Of a DNA stretch of 64,000 nucleotides, positions 1 to 11,909 are shown piece after piece. A program made the position numbers and the translations under genes. The notes beneath the pieces were generated by a model. It worked only from the letters and a program-made list of their open reading frames with translations, had not been told where the DNA came from and made no database searches. Numbering within the stretch: the first letter of the stretch is position 1; every line of letters starts with the position of its first letter. The DNA lies in contig OU964934.1 of the NCBI GenBank assembly GCA_918807975.1, positions 5,766,001 to 5,830,000 on the forward strand, in the 5' to 3' direction. The DNA comes from Aplidium turbinatum. Lineage: Eukaryota; Chordata; Ascidiacea; Aplousobranchia; Polyclinidae.

Positions 1-531
1 TTAATCTGAGAAATGCATGATCTTCTATGAACAGAATAGGATTAGAACGAAGATCAATGTGGCAAAAGCGAGACATTGAATCAAAATCGTAGTTCGATAT
101 AACTTGAATGAGATTTGATGATAAATCCAACCAATGAGCAAAGGAAGCAAATTCAAAAAAGGATTTGTATAGTTTGCTAATTTTGTTTACAGAATTGTCA
201 AGTTGTGCTTTGGGATTGCACTGATTTTGCTTCAGGTTTTCCTCAGCAACTTTTTCTTGTTTAATTGGTTTCTTCAACAACTTGTCATAATGACCTCTAA
301 CATAACCAAGAAGCGTGTTACTGTTGTATTGTTTGATAGAATGATTCTGATAAATGTTGCTTCCGGGAAAAGAATTCTTTTCATCTTCCAAGTTGTTATG
401 AGAAAGAGTCACTGATGTAATATTCAGAAATCCTAATAGAGCTCCTTTATTTATACGATGAACATGACAAAAGTCTAAGTTTAAAGTAGATAAAAAAGGT
501 AACTTTTTCAGCACATCTAAACTACTAACAG
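1..531 (-). pseudogene. TLR-like unit A, middle LRR part (continues beyond window)
   Basis: This stretch is homologous on the minus strand to the middle of the intact LRR ectodomain of the unit at 61002-63644 and to 46050-46610. It covers the LRRs that include the HWLDLSSN-type motif. No long minus-strand frame survives, so the copy is frameshifted or otherwise decayed. It joins the N-terminal half at 4308-5512 once the transposon at 532-4299 is subtracted. The rest of the gene, including any TM and TIR, lies left of the window. A host receptor pseudogene or damaged allele is the best reading. Confidence 0.75.
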
Positions 532-1159
532 TAGGGTTGGGCACACATAGACTTATTCTCTGTTGTCCCATTAAAAGGAGTGTTTTTGTGGCCATTTTTC
601 ACGTTGATCACGAATCCGTTGAAATTTTGATCTACGATGATGTTTTAGGTTGGCAAAATGCAAAAATTCAAAATGGCCGCCAAATTTACATATTTTTCAG
701 CTAAAATTTGATAATTATGTCTTACTAGGTCATGTAATATGTCATTTCTTCTGTTTTCAGGGTCACTGATATCGGTAATCATGTTTTTAAACTCGCACAG
801 GTGAACTGGACCGCTCCAGATACATATTGCGATAAAATCTGCACAGAAATGTGAGCAGGACCATAATTTCAAAGGAAAAAATTAAGATATAAACTTCCAT
901 AAGCTACTTTAATTTTCACTTTAACATCTGGGTACCAGCATCTCAACAACTTTATTTCTACAAGAGTCCTTTGAATTTCAAAGGACTTTTTTCAGCAAGA
1001 TATCGACATCAACAGAAACATTGTCTTCTGGCTTGATAGCATTTCTGATGGATCTTTTCAGTTCGTCTACACTGAACTTCTCAAACGTGAATGTTTTTAT
1101 ACCGTCGGCACATTTAACTACGCTTTTGGCGTATATCGGGCGCCACTGTCGATCTAAGG

Positions 1160-2108
1160 CAGGGTTTCCCAAACTTTTTTGAGCCACGGACCACTATTTG
1201 TGAATCTGTTTATTCGCGGACCCCCGATACAAAGGTAAAAATGAGTAAAACCGAATTTTGTTTATTTAAAAAACTGACAATATCAATGGAACGGATGGGA
1301 TTGCATAAGTCATCAATTCTCGGAGTTATTTGTGAAAGGCAAACACGTAAGTCAGGGTCCACGGAAAGTCTGGACCTATATTTTGTCTTCATGTTTGTAT
1401 AAGAGCTGAAAATACTGTCACACACATATAGGTCGCGGCAAAAGGCAATAAAATTTTAGTTGCCTTTTGCGATAGCAATGGGTATTTCTTCACAACACTC
1501 AACCAGAAAGATGCAATAGCTGTTTAATTGAAACTAAGCATTAAAGTTCGATCAGATGATAATTCGTCTAATGCTTCTTCTTCGCGTCCTGACAGATCAG
1601 TCTTTGTAACAACAAAAGGGTTTAAAATCCAGTCAAAATTCTCATAAGTTATGTTTCTTTTAAAAAGTACTTCTTAAAGTGGGCAGAAAGCAATTCCAAA
1701 TGTTACGTCAGAGAAAATCAACTCTGTATTAATTAAGGGTTTGTTGGTAACGTAGTCACGCAGAACAGGAAACATATCCACAACATTATCATTTATCCTT
1801 GGTTTCCAATTATGTTAAGTTTCTTTATGAATGCTGTTATTTTGTTTTGAGGAATACGAAAATTTTTCGTAAACAACTTTTTAAGTGCAACGGAATGTGC
1901 AACAAGTAAAATTTACGATACTGGATAGCAAAAGCTTTCGAAATCATTTAAGTTGTATAGAACTGCGGCAATTATCTTTGACAGGGTACGTAGGCTACTG
2001 TATAACGTATATGTGTGACTTTTCAATTTCTTGTCATATCGCCACGGACCACCTTTGCGGTCGTCGCGGACCACCAATGGTCCGCGGACCACAGTTTGGA
2101 AAACTCTG
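1160..2108 (-). mobile_element. Internally deleted hAT transposon nested in the 532-4299 element
   Basis: Ends are CAGGGTTTCCCAAAC at left and an inverted GTTTGGAAAACTCTG at right. The subterminal text 'gccacggaccac' and 'cgcggaccac' is mirrored. An exact 8-bp direct repeat ATCTAAGG flanks it (1152-1159, 2109-2116). The minus frame 1210-1425 has the hAT C-terminal signature (TNMKTKYRSRLSVDPDLRVCLSQ-like, given here in part), so it is a remnant of a hAT transposase of the GTF2IRD2/EPM2AIP-like kind. It is decayed and incomplete. Confidence 0.88.
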
Positions 2109-2346
2109 ATCTAAGGTAACCAATGTCCTTGAGCAGTTGTGATTCTATCTAGCAGTTGTAAAGTCTATCAAGAGAGTCAAGGGTATTTGGAGTCGCCTGA
2201 CCCCCATGCCTCTGACACTCCTCAAGTACCAGTAGCACTTTGGACATTTTCTTTGCTTCTTGCTTCTTCAGAAGCGCAAGTTGTTGACTTGTTTTTAACT
2301 TAACAATAAAGTCTTGTTCAAGCTTTTTCGCCTAGATAACTTCTTC

Positions 2347-3958
2347 TTAGCACCTTTCCCATTTCCATTTCTTCAACTTCTCAGCTTTACTGAGATCTGT
2401 AAACGACGAATCCATGAGAAGTTTATCCATTGAAACTACATTCTTTCTTGAATGAGTTCTCACTGTCGTCGATCCACCACTAAAAGTTATACGGTCAGCA
2501 AGTTTGGCGAATTTGGATTCGCATCCTAAATTTGTCAATGGTGCATGTTTCAATTTGACGTCGTCACTACTTTGACCTGCAAAAACGTTCATCTCGGACA
2601 ACTGTCTGTCCATTGCATCTAGAACTTCATTCAGTACAGCACCATACAATCGGACTTGACCCCTCTCCGCGTTCATGCACTCCTCTTGCTCCTCTTAATA
2701 CATCCTTCAAATACCTGTTGAGAGTTCTCCTAAAATTTGGGAAAACGAAGGTCAAATCTTTGGTACATTTTCGTCGTTTTTGTGCAGGTGTCTCGGCTTC
2801 GGAGCTTCCGCTTGGAAGCGAAAAGATTAGTTCTTGGCTTCCAGAATCCGATTCATCATCACCTTCTTCATTTTCTTCAGTGCTCAACTCCCAGTTTTGA
2901 TCAAATATCAAGTTAGCAGTTTGTACTATTATACCGGCTAAATCTGCAGCACTCACTTTATAATCCGAGAAACATTGCACTGTACACTGTACTATTTTTC
3001 GTTAAGTTTATTGCGACCATCTCTAACCTTGACTTTTGGGAAACGATCACTGTAGAAGTGATTGACACTGTCCAGAGCATCAGGTAAACTGGACGATTTC
3101 TTACTACGGGTAGTGATGGAAGAAGATGAAGACGTACGAAAGTTCAGATTATCCATTGAAAAATCCACATCTTGTTTCTGCTTACCGCTGATCATGACTG
3201 ATTGATTATCGCCATCAGCCAGAGACAATGATTCCTCATACTGCAGCTTCCTACCCTCCATTTCTCGCACTGTAGAAGATTTCATTTCTTCTCTTTTCTT
3301 CTCAGCTGATAATTGGCGTGTATCTTGTCGGTGCTTTTGTTTTCGCCAGGAACTTGAAACAGTAGATAGACAAACAGCTTTATAATTTCCAAAGCAGTTA
3401 TCGCGGTAGAATTCTTCATCTTCTAGAGTCATTTTTACTCCAAACTGCATCTCTAATTTCGCTTGATAGTCGCTGTTTTTTTGTTCGAAAATCGTATGTA
3501 TTTTTAGTCATTCTCTCATTAAAAGTCATTGCTTTACTAATCCACGCATCCGTTTTCTTGTACCTTGTATTGTTATCTTGTTTGCACAAATTTCTCAGAA
3601 GTTCATAGTCATTTTTGATTTTTTTGGATACCACGTTTTCATGCTCTGGGTATACGTTCTTTTCCACCCAATCTTTGCAAAGTTCAGTAGCAACTATTTT
3701 GCTGCTATCTACTAGTGTCAGTTGTTTCTGTCCTTTCTTTGTTTTGCATACATTTAACATGCGACCGAGGATGTATCTTCCATCGGGTAATTTATTCAAC
3801 GTCTTTATTTCAGATTCCTCATGGTAAACTATCCCATACAACGTTTTTTTCACAGAGTCACTTCGTGTATTAAGTGTATAATTAGTTTCAGACATCACTG
3901 TTGATTCTCTGTAACGACACGAAAAACGTACAACATCAAAAACAAAGGATATAATCAA
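2347..3958 (-). pseudogene. Remains of the transposon protein, family not recognised
   Basis: Successive overlapping minus-strand frames (3416-3958, 2992-3450, 2627-2980, 2347-2676) look like one decayed coding region read right to left. Visible features are a basic, Lys/Asp-rich N-terminal part, a motif EEFYRDNCFGNYKAVC with paired cysteines, a Ser-rich linker (STVSSSW, SSSSITTRSKKSSS), a segment DALDSVNHFYSDRFPKVKVRDG, and a later acidic stretch (STEENEEGDDESDSG). The layout suits a transposon-borne protein because it sits between the element's inverted ends. I do not recognise a named domain. Several frame changes separate the pieces. Confidence 0.5.
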
Positions 3959-4307
3959 CTCAAAAATGGTTCTAAAATTAAAAAGTAAGTATTTTTCAAT
4001 AAAAAATACACAGTTTTACCTATAACTGTATAAAGCCATTATGTATCACTGTTTTGACCTCATATTCGATATCAGTGACACTGAAAACATAAAAAATGAC
4101 ATATTACATGACCTAGTAAGACATAATCATGAAATTTTATCTAAAAAATGAGTGAATTCGGCGGCCATTTTGAATTTTTGCATTTTACCAACCTAAGACA
4201 TCATCCTAAGTCAAAAATTTCAACGGATTTGTGATCAGCGTGAAAAATGGCCATAAAAAACACTCCTTGTGAAAAAAGTAATGTTGTTTGCCCAACCCTA
4301 CTAACAG

Positions 4308-5512
4308 CTACGTGGTAAAGATACAATCCATATGCAACCAAACGAGGTTGAAACGTTTTGATTCTTGAATTGTTGGGTGTACTGAAAGACAAGCGTTTTA
4401 GAGATTTCATAGTTCTAAAACTGTCACCAAGAATGAAGGAAAAATTAAATGAAACATTCTTGTACGCACAATAAAGATTAAAACCAAGATATAAAGTTTC
4501 TATTCTGGTGTATAATACGAACTTTGGATCAGCAGCGTACTTCCACAAGCAATTGAAGGATAAGTCCAAAGTTTTAAGGTTAATGCTTTTGATAAAGATC
4601 TTGTCAGGTAAAAAGTTTATAGCATTTGCAGATAAGTCTAGAAAAGTAAATTAACTAAACTATCAAACGCTCCTTCTTCTATTACCAAGATAAAGATGAT
4701 AATTGCAATATTATTATCTGTAATTGAGAAGCTTTGAGGAAGGCCTTGGTTCTTATCACAGATATATCGTTTACAGATAAATCCAAAGCTATTAAGATTG
4801 GAGTGAAAACATTGGAAGGTACTTGAGAAAACATAGCTCCTTTTAAATTTAAAACATTTAAAAAATATCTTGCTGGGAAGAAGAAATCGTCATTCAACCA
4901 GAAGCGTGGTTCCCAATTAGGTGGTTTAACATATAAAGCAAAATCCATTTTTAGTTTTGACAAGTGGGCAACATCTTTCTTTCTTATTGCAGGAATGAAA
5001 GTTTTAGATATGTCCAAGATCTCCAAAGAAGGAGAAGGTTTTGTGGAAATACTGTCAAAACATTACCTCCCAACGATAGAAATTTTAAGAATACAGTGTC
5101 AAGTTTTTAAACGCGCTGGGTTCAATTGAGAGATGCTGTGGACAAGGAGGGAGCGGCTCATAGTTGTCATCATTACAGTTATAAGTTAAAGAAAGAAATA
5201 TTAGATTTGAATAACATTCAAAGTCATGTTTTGTCAAATTCCAAATAACGTTTGTCTCCATGTTTAAAACTTGCCCTTCCTTTGGTATGTTTTTTGGAAT
5301 GGATGTTAAACCTCTAAAAGAGCAGTCAACATAAACTAAACGTAATGGCATCCAGGGTGAAGTCTCAACGACATAATCTACATTAAAGATGCCGTTTTCA
5401 ACCAAGTTTCCTCTAGTATGATTGGACGAGGCTGCTCACAAGCGCATCTTTCATCGGAAAGCTTGACAAGCAACAAACGAGCAGCTAGTAAATACAAAAT
5501 TAATTTCAACAT
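4308..5512 (-). pseudogene. TLR-like unit A, N-terminal half of the ectodomain
   Basis: The start codon at 5512-5510 is inferred from homology: MLKLILYLLAARLLLVKLS is a signal peptide matching units C and D, followed by the conserved C-x-C pair (RCACEQPR). The LRR fragments at 5085-5405, 4682-5026 and the start of 4201-4569 lie in different frames. That means several small indels compared with the intact unit D, so this copy is broken. It continues at 531-1 beyond a transposon. Upstream of the ATG the sequence diverges from the other units just after a TAAGGAAAATG string, which looks like a 5'UTR splice acceptor. Confidence 0.75.
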
Positions 5513-5536
5513 TTTCCTTAGAATCTTGGTGTAGTT

Positions 5537-6211
5537 GAACTGCCTGAAAAATCTATTACTTTTGTTTTTGCGATGGGTAAGTTAGGATACCACAATAACA
5601 TCGTGAATAAATACATTCCCGTGTAGGTGTATTCAAAATCGATCAATTAATTTAAATTTTGCAAAAATGCCAAAGCATCTGGAGTTGAAGCAAGCTGTGT
5701 GCTATTGAAAAACAGAAATTGCAGGTTGCTTAACCCGAGAAAAGCCTGGTTTCCTACATTGGTAATAGGATTAGAACGAAGATCAATGTGGCAAAGGAGA
5801 GGCATTGAATCAAAATCGTGATTCGATATAAAATGGATAGCATTTGATGATAAATCCAACCAATGAGCAAAGGAAGCAAAATCAAACAAGGATTCGTATA
5901 GTTTGCTTATTTCATGTACAGAATAGTCAAGTATTGATTTGGAATTGCACTGATTTTGCTTCAGGTTTTCATCAGCAACTTTTTCATGTTTAAATGGTTT
6001 CTTCAACAACTTGTCATAATGACTTCTAACATAGCCTCGAAGCGTGTTACTGTTGTGTTGTTTGACAACATAGTTCCAAAAAATGTTGCTTCCAGAAAAA
6101 AAATTGTTTTCATCATCCAAGTGGTTATGAGAAAGAGTCACTGATGTAATATTTCAAAAACTCAGAAGAGCTCCTTTATTTATACGATGAACATGACAAA
6201 AGTCTAAGTTT
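5537..6211 (-). pseudogene. Detached middle-ectodomain LRR fragment upstream of unit A
   Basis: The minus frame 5647-6141 aligns with residues in the middle of unit D (motifs FKHEKVADENLKQNQCNSK, HWLDLSSNAIHFISNHDFD). No N-terminal half or TIR part accompanies it. At about 6211 it switches directly to sequence homologous to the 5' spacer of unit C (from 49677). At about 5537 it abuts the unit A leader. It therefore looks like a leftover of unequal exchange or a deletion rather than a gene. Confidence 0.7.
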
Positions 6212-7533
6212 TAATTTGATCTCTACACTTCAAAACACACCTGGAACCTACCTAGATGGTGTGAGATTTGATAAAATGCTTCTTTCTACTGGAAGCTAAT
6301 CGTGGAAATGCTGCTGTTTCCAACGTAGTCTATGATTGATATTTTGACTTAATAATGTATCTTAATTTTGTTTAATTAAAAAGAGCGTACTAACATGCTG
6401 TAGGCTACAAACATCGAGTATTGCTTTCTACTGTTAATCCATTTTATCGGACTAAAACCCCAGGCTACTACATCGACAATTACAAAATTAAAATGCATTA
6501 CACGTAGCCTAGCTACTTTCGTCTTATCTTTGTTAAGCTTTGGCTAAAAGAATAGATTAAAAATCTATCTAACTTACTGTAATGTGCAAAATATGTGAGA
6601 AATTAAATATGAAAAATCCAGGAACATAGCGATCAAACTCCATTATTTGCGATTTTTAAATTTTACCATTTGCCGTCGTGTTAACATCAAAAGTTTATGT
6701 AGCAGCTATTTTTGCGGCAAAACGATCAATGAGTTATCTCGCAAAATAAGAGTTTAAACTAACAGGGTTTAGCCACAAAACGATCAATCTCAAACTTACT
6801 CTTCAGTTTACTCGAAAAGTTGGTTTTGCTAGTTTGATCGTTTTGCACCTGGACTCTTCATATGTTTTTATAGGTTTATTCTGGACAGTTATACTAGAAT
6901 AACTAGCGAACTTTAAGACTGCCACGGTTAAGCCCAAACGAATAAGCGGATATCTGTCGAGCACCTTCTGGCGATCCCTCAAATGGTGAAACAGGCTGTA
7001 GCCTAAAGGTTACTTTGATAATAGTGATTCATTCTACTTGAATTATCTCTGCTTAGCATTGCGCTCGGCATTGAGTTTACTTTGTGGTATCACTACTATT
7101 CATCGTAGGAGTTTGCATAGATATGCATATACTATAGACCTACGCCGGTTAAGCAACGACGCGATTACTGTATTTTCAATAAAACTGTAGCATCTCTATC
7201 AATGCAGAGGAAGTACAATGGAAAAAATTTGCATAAAATCCTTTTCAATGCCTTTGGTTTTTTTTAAGGAAGCAGAGTGTGGTTGGATACATAAGGTATC
7301 GATCAATCAATGCGTTATGGAATGTATTGACTTTCTTCTGATAGGCTACTTTGTTTCGCAAGCACTTTCCTTTCAATTGTTTGTAACTTTCCTAAAACCG
7401 TCACGTTACTGGGATGCAATTGGATAAATCTTGAATGTCACAAAAGGAGAATTTGGACAAAGCAGTCAATTTTGCAATTACCATATCTGCTATCTGGGAC
7501 CATTTACATGTGCAGTGTTGTCAAACTCCAAGA
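6211..7533. repeat. Duplicated spacer block, left copy (matches 49677-51003)
   Basis: About 1.3 kb is collinear with 49677-51003. Shared landmarks include 'caaaacacacctggaacctacc', 'gtttgatcgttttgcacctgg', 'gcgctcggcattgagtttac' and 'caaaaggagaatttggac'. Differences are scattered substitutions and small indels. I see no conserved long frame; the short plus-strand frame at 7218-7427 is not preserved in the other copy. This is intergenic DNA carried along in the TLR block duplication. Confidence 0.85.
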
Positions 7534-8127
7534 AATGAATTTTCCCACAACCATTTTGAGAATTCCTTAATCGCAGTATCACATCACATAGGCTAATTGA
7601 AAGAGCGTCTCGGAAACTAGGAACAAATCTTTAACTTGTAGGCTACTGATGATTTTGTCGTCCATCCTTAGGGAATTTTTATGAAAACATCCCCTTCATT
7701 CACTCAAACTTCAAGTCTTCAAAAATCTTGTAGGCTATAACGTTAAACGTATACTGATAGATGTTTGCCAACAAGATATTAAGTGTGTGCGAGCGGCAAA
7801 AGTGAAAATCAAAACATTCCGAACAAACAGAAACGAATTTGACAATAATTTTATTGTAACATCTGTGTACCTAAAATTTTTATTTGCAAGAAACCATCAG
7901 AACAACGACTCATTCAATAGTTACATTCGTGCCAGTCGCTCAATTTCTGCTCAACGAAGCTGACGGACAAACATCTCTGTGGGTAGTTGGGCCGACCAGA
8001 AATGAAACTCTTAATGGGAGTCAAGCACCACCAGACTCTTTTCGTTTATCCTCGACGCCAAGACCCGTCCTTCACTTATGCCTTCACTGGTACCCCTTTC
8101 CTTTGCTACAGGTCGTTACAGGTCGAG
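7534..8127. other. No gene seen; left border of a hAT fragment lies here
   Basis: The homology to the right-hand spacer stops near 7533 and resumes near 8759. This stretch has no convincing coding frame. The plus frame 7884-8132 leads into the hAT tail, and its second half may be transposase coding sequence, but I cannot confirm it. Confidence 0.4.
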
Positions 8128-8750
8128 GCTGACAGATGAAAAACTTAGTGTGCAGTTAAGAGTCGCCACATCGTCTGTTCGACCTAATATTGAACGCTTA
8201 GTCAAGCAAAAAACTTTCCAAAAATACAACTAAGCAAAAGTTTAATGTTTCAATGTTACTTTTTAATATTTTATGCTTCAATGCTGCATTAGATAGCTTC
8301 ATCTGTATGATTCGCATGGGCTTTTGTTTGTTGTTTGAAAAAGAAATTTCATTAACTGATTTGTTGTTGGTCGAAGAGCATAATGGTCGAAACATTTCGT
8401 CGAGTTGAGCAAAAAGAAGAAATCATATTCATATGAACGCAAACGCTTAAACTCCAAGATTAAACTTAGAAAATTAAACTGTCTTCAGTGCAAGTATTGT
8501 TGCTCTATCCTTTTTGCTCCAGTTGATTTGTTTTTATTTTTACTGTTGTAATGTTTCGATTCTGCGTAAGATGATTTCAACTGTGTGAGTATTGTTACTT
8601 TCATTTGCCGTTTGTTACTTTTCATGAATAATATCTTGAGTCGCTTCTAAAACATTTCATAGTAAGTTACAATTAAAAATTTGTGTGGCCCGATAACTCA
8701 TGTGTAATTGACAAAGTGGCCCGCGACCGCAAAAAGGTTCGTCACCCCTG
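8128..8750 (+). mobile_element. 3' end of a hAT transposon
   Basis: Translation of 8128-8232 gives LTDEKLSVQLRVATSSVRP-type text followed by NIERLVKQK and a stop. This is the C-terminus typical of GTF2IRD2/EPM2AIP-like hAT transposases. The element's right end is GGTTCGTCACCCCTG at 8736-8750. The matching left end is not visible, so this is a 5'-truncated or rearranged copy. The following bases (8759-8800) match 51770-51810, so the hAT inserted into the duplicated spacer. Confidence 0.7.
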
Positions 8751-9252
8751 TTAGATAATGTCAAATTAGCTCACATGATCGAAAGCGTGGAAGGCAACTG
8801 TAATAACAGAACATTGTTATTAGGCTACGTATACCAATAGTAAAGCTTTTCACTACTCTTAGGTTGTTATGCTCCAAGGAGCTTTCTATCATAATATTGT
8901 TATCAAAGTTTAAATTAAATTTAGGATGGGATTATTCAGTATTTGGTGGTTTATTCATCAGTAGTTGATGGTTTATTCATCAGCCAGACTTTGTTACGCT
9001 CTAATAAACACTAACACATTGCGTTGATAGTATTATTTGGTTTTACATAGTTAATACAGTTGGAACAAATTGATCCCACCAGTAAATACTGTTGAGACAA
9101 AATCATCCTGCTTGGGACAAAATCATCCTAAAATCACACCAAAATAACAAAAATGAAATATGTAATGTTTTCACTCAACCAACCAATGTCTATTTCACTT
9201 AAAACAATGTTTCAAAACAAGTTTTATAAAATCCGTATTTAAAGAGTTAGCA
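8751..9252. other. Spacer, no gene; part matches the right-hand block
   Basis: The string 'agctcacatgatcgaaag' and its surroundings recur at about 51779-51796, continuing the spacer duplication. The remainder is AT-rich with no supported feature. Confidence 0.5.
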
Positions 9253-9507
9253 GGGGTGTCCAAAGTCCGGCGCGCCGACCAAATCCGGCCATGGTACGAT
9301 TTTGTATAGCCACGCCTGTTGTTGCACAATGTGTTATTTTTGGCCAACAGACACACAGAAATCATACCAATTCAACGAGCATTTTTAAAAAGATTAGTGA
9401 AGACAATATTTCTCATTGACGCTGTCTGCTTTGTAAAGCGCTGACGAGCAACGCATTCTGCGATGGATACAGCGCTATATAAAAACAAGCCTTATTATTA
9501 TTATTAT
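9253..9507 (+). repeat. hAT-type left end followed by a SINE/LINE-like tail
   Basis: CAGGGGTGTCCAAAGTCCGGC at 9253 is a hAT-type terminus (compare the inverted right end near 54170-54190). From about 9420 the sequence is 'ctgctttgtaaagcgctgac', then 'gcgatggatacagcgctat' and (TTA)n, the tail style of L2/V-SINE-type retroposons. A diverged copy of this tail occurs at 36541-36620. Confidence 0.55.
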
Positions 9508-10828
9508 AGACAAAAGCTTGTCAAGCTTGTCAAGACTCAAAGAAAAAGCTACTAGGTCAGATTTCCCTATCGCGATGACAAATAACATGATTGGAATTGC
9601 TTCAACTTGGACTGACAGACTTAGGCCACCAAAATCTCAAAAGAAAAACAGCAAGACTGTGTGGGCTACTGCTTTCCCAGCTTTATTAAAAATGAGTGAA
9701 AAAGAAAAGGAACTTAAACCTGATGTCATGATCACATACACAAGGCCAAAAACAATTGGAAATTATGTTACAAACTACAAAGATCTATAAAAAAAAATCC
9801 AATCTTCTGCTCTACAAAGAGGTTATTCTGCCCCTTGTGGTCGCTGTGCGTTGTGTGGTAACCATGGTAATCATCGTTTGTCAATGGTTTCACGTACAAC
9901 GACATTGAGCACTCCGCAAAGACTTTTTAAGTTAAAACAGGAACTCAATTGCAGCAATTATGGGATTTATGTAGCAACATGTTTACTTTGCCATGAACAA
10001 TATGTTGGACAGACGGTTAATAAATTTTCGGTTCGCTGGTCAGGCCATCGTGCAACTTGGAACACTTTCGATTTTTCCTCTAATAATGACAGGGCTGCGT
10101 TATTAAAACATTTTGCTGTATTTCATGATCTAAGTACTGAACCACAACTTTCCCAATGCTACAATGTCACATTTGTTGAACAACCCAATATTGATAATCT
10201 AGATGCTTGTGAAGATAAGTGGATACATAGGATACATGCCAAAATAAATATCCAAAAATTAATTCTGCCACAAGTTTAATTTTTTGACGCTCCACTACAT
10301 TTTTGGTATTTTTTCAATATTTTACTGCCTTATTATTCACTGCCGTCTTTGCCTACTCTTTTTTCCACAACGCTACGTTTTGTGTTTTCCAAGACGCTCC
10401 ATTTAATTATTTATCGCTGTACTTAGTTTGTTTATCACTGCCTTTGACTGCCGTGTTCCGCATATAATTTATTTTCTTTGCCGTAATTTGTTACAACGCT
10501 ACATTTGCAGGCTTTGCTCATCGCTCTTTATCATTTCTAGTTTATAATTTATATTTGATACGTAATTTACTTTACTGCCGGCTTGGTTTAGTTTTCATTC
10601 AGCATTTTTTCAATATTTACGCTTTTGCTTTTTCAATTTTTTACGCTCATGTTTTGGCATTATTGCATCACTGTAATGTTGTTTAAAACATTACTTGTAG
10701 GTTTTAACTGCCCTTTATCAGAACTGACGATGCACTGAATAAGTGCGAAATATATTTTCTGTAACATCTACTGACCACTGATCCCTGTTACCTTAGCAAT
10801 TGAGGTTTTAGCTTTCTAGACAAAAGCT
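9507..10828 (+). mobile_element. 5'-truncated Penelope-like element with GIY-YIG endonuclease
   Basis: The insertion (about 9519-10816) is flanked by the 12-bp direct repeat TAGACAAAAGCT (9507-9518, 10817-10828). Coding remains 9518-9790 and 9851-10279 end in a GIY-YIG nuclease: GIYVATCLLCHEQYVGQT, then a CEDKW segment and a C-terminal INIQKLILPQV. The fold and order are those of the endonuclease that follows reverse transcriptase in Penelope-like elements; no RT is present. The tail (10280-10816) is non-coding and holds a hammerhead-like motif at 10719-10761. Confidence 0.85.
10719..10761 (+). ncRNA. Hammerhead-ribozyme-like motif in Penelope-like tail (copy 1)
   Basis: The parts in order are: stem I CAGAA; core CTGACGA; one T; stem II GCACT, loop, AGTGC; GAA; the palindromic six bases ATATAT as a minimal stem III; a T at the expected cleavage position; and TTCTG closing stem I. 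All stems pair perfectly. Penelope-like elements are known to carry such minimal hammerheads (De la Peña and colleagues). Catalysis is not shown here. Confidence 0.72.
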
Positions 10829-11192
10829 ATGTGAGAAAGGTTAGTATCATTGTTGCGTCATAATTGCAAAATCAACTATTATTGCTTGGAGAGTAAAGTG
10901 TGATACAGTCGAGCATTCATTTATTTTCTTGCTAACCATTTCAACAACCGCTTTCGAGATTTTGCGCAGTTGTGACGGCTTGTGGCTATTCACTTCTTTC
11001 AGCTTGAACCCTGATGAGGCTCCAGCTCACTTGCAGCTAATTGAGCTTCTCTGCGACGCCGACAGTAACATCTTTCTCTTGTGCCTTTTTACAGCAGCTA
11101 TATAAAAATAAATTTGGCCAGAAAAAGTGTCCGTCTGGGAAATTTTGTCAAGCAAGCAAAAATCTATGACTGGATTAACACTGGATTGCGAT
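10829..11192. other. Duplicated spacer, matches 52806-54460 with insertions
   Basis: 'gcattcatttattttcttgc', 'aaccctgatgaggctccagc' and 'cgacgccgacagtaacatc' recur in order in the right-hand block. No gene is seen. Confidence 0.7.
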
Positions 11193-11495
11193 CCAATTCG
11201 CATATGTCCGCCCCGATAGCTCAGTGGTTACGCGTCTGGCTCAAAATCACGCGGCGCTAGTTCGACTCTCGTGGTGTGGGCTGGAGCAACGCATTCTAAG
11301 GACTGCTCTCCGTTCAGCGGCACCTAATGTATGAAACAATTCCCCAGCAACAACACTTCAACAATCGGAAAACTTCACTCTGTCAATATCGGTAACCGGC
11401 CTTGCGTCAAGAGCTCTACGAGTATGCAAAACTACCAGGAATAACCAATCAAGGGTTTGTCAGTCCGAGGATAAAAATTCAAAACCAAACCAATT
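11193..11495 (+). repeat. tRNA-derived SINE, copy 1
   Basis: A tRNA-like head at about 11208-11280 has a matching A box (TAGCTCAGTGG) and B box (GTTCGACTC). It runs into a unique body ('gagcaacgcattctaaggac', 'cggcacctaatg', 'tttgtcagtccgaggataaa') ending at about 11489. The short repeat CCAATT flanks it (11193-11198, 11490-11495). The homologous site at 54535-54560 is empty. The head is not a functional tRNA because it runs on without an acceptor stem. Confidence 0.8.
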
Positions 11496-11909
11496 AATAA
11501 AGTAAGTCACTAAAATAAATGTATGTGATTTACTTGCATAGTTAACTGTTACTTTATCGCTTTTCTTTAGCTTTATCTTCAACAATAGGCCGCCAAATTT
11601 AGCCATTGAAAAAAAATAACGTGCAAAGCTGAAACAAAACCTTCATTACAACTAACTCTACTGGAAGTTTTAAAAGTTTTAAAATGCAGCAAAAAAATTA
11701 ACAAATAGATTTTTTATCAATGTGTTTTGGATACAAACATATATTATGTTACAAGGTAATAAACGTTGCGCCGGTGAATAAAGTGAAGCACTCCTTTTTG
11801 GAAATGGAACAGTCCTATATCAACTGTGTCTTATACAGGATATAAAGATTTCAATAAAGTTTATTTCACAACAATCTACGTAAAATTTAAAGCGCTTAAA
11901 AACTATAAA
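11496..11909. other. Duplicated 3' spacer of a TLR unit
   Basis: Collinear with 54553-54582 plus 56556-56930, including 'agctttatcttcaac', 'ctaactctactggaag' and 'acataaaatac' further on. It is the 3' flank of units B and D; polyadenylation signals cannot be assigned with certainty. Confidence 0.7.

Larger units (their letters stand above)
532..4299 (-). mobile_element. 3.8 kb DNA transposon with long inverted ends, 8-bp target duplication
   Basis: The left end reads TAGGGTTGGGCA and the right end is its inverted copy, TGCCCAACCCT-like. Inverted similarity extends inward about 230 bases (about 532-780 against 4060-4299) and includes a CAAAATGGCGGC-type subterminal motif. The 8-bp direct repeat ACTAACAG flanks it (524-531 and 4300-4307). 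The unit at 46601-46625 shows the empty site. Minus-strand coding remains lie at 2347-3958. The TAGGG start and 8-bp duplication resemble hAT-like elements, but I cannot place the proteins in a family. A second hAT is nested at 1160-2108. Confidence 0.85.

Noticed and set aside
203-415. Plus-strand 70-codon frame, repeated at 5956-6144 and 46316-46504
   Set aside because: It recurs because it is the antisense of a conserved LRR segment, not because it is a gene.
10990-11040. A fourth hammerhead (ctgatgaggctcc) in the duplicated spacer, also at 53584
   Set aside because: The CUGAUGA core is present but no GAA/stem III follows and stem I does not pair.
11208-11280. Possible tRNA gene
   Set aside because: A and B boxes are present, but the sequence runs straight into a SINE body shared with 37499-37800 and has no acceptor-stem pairing.
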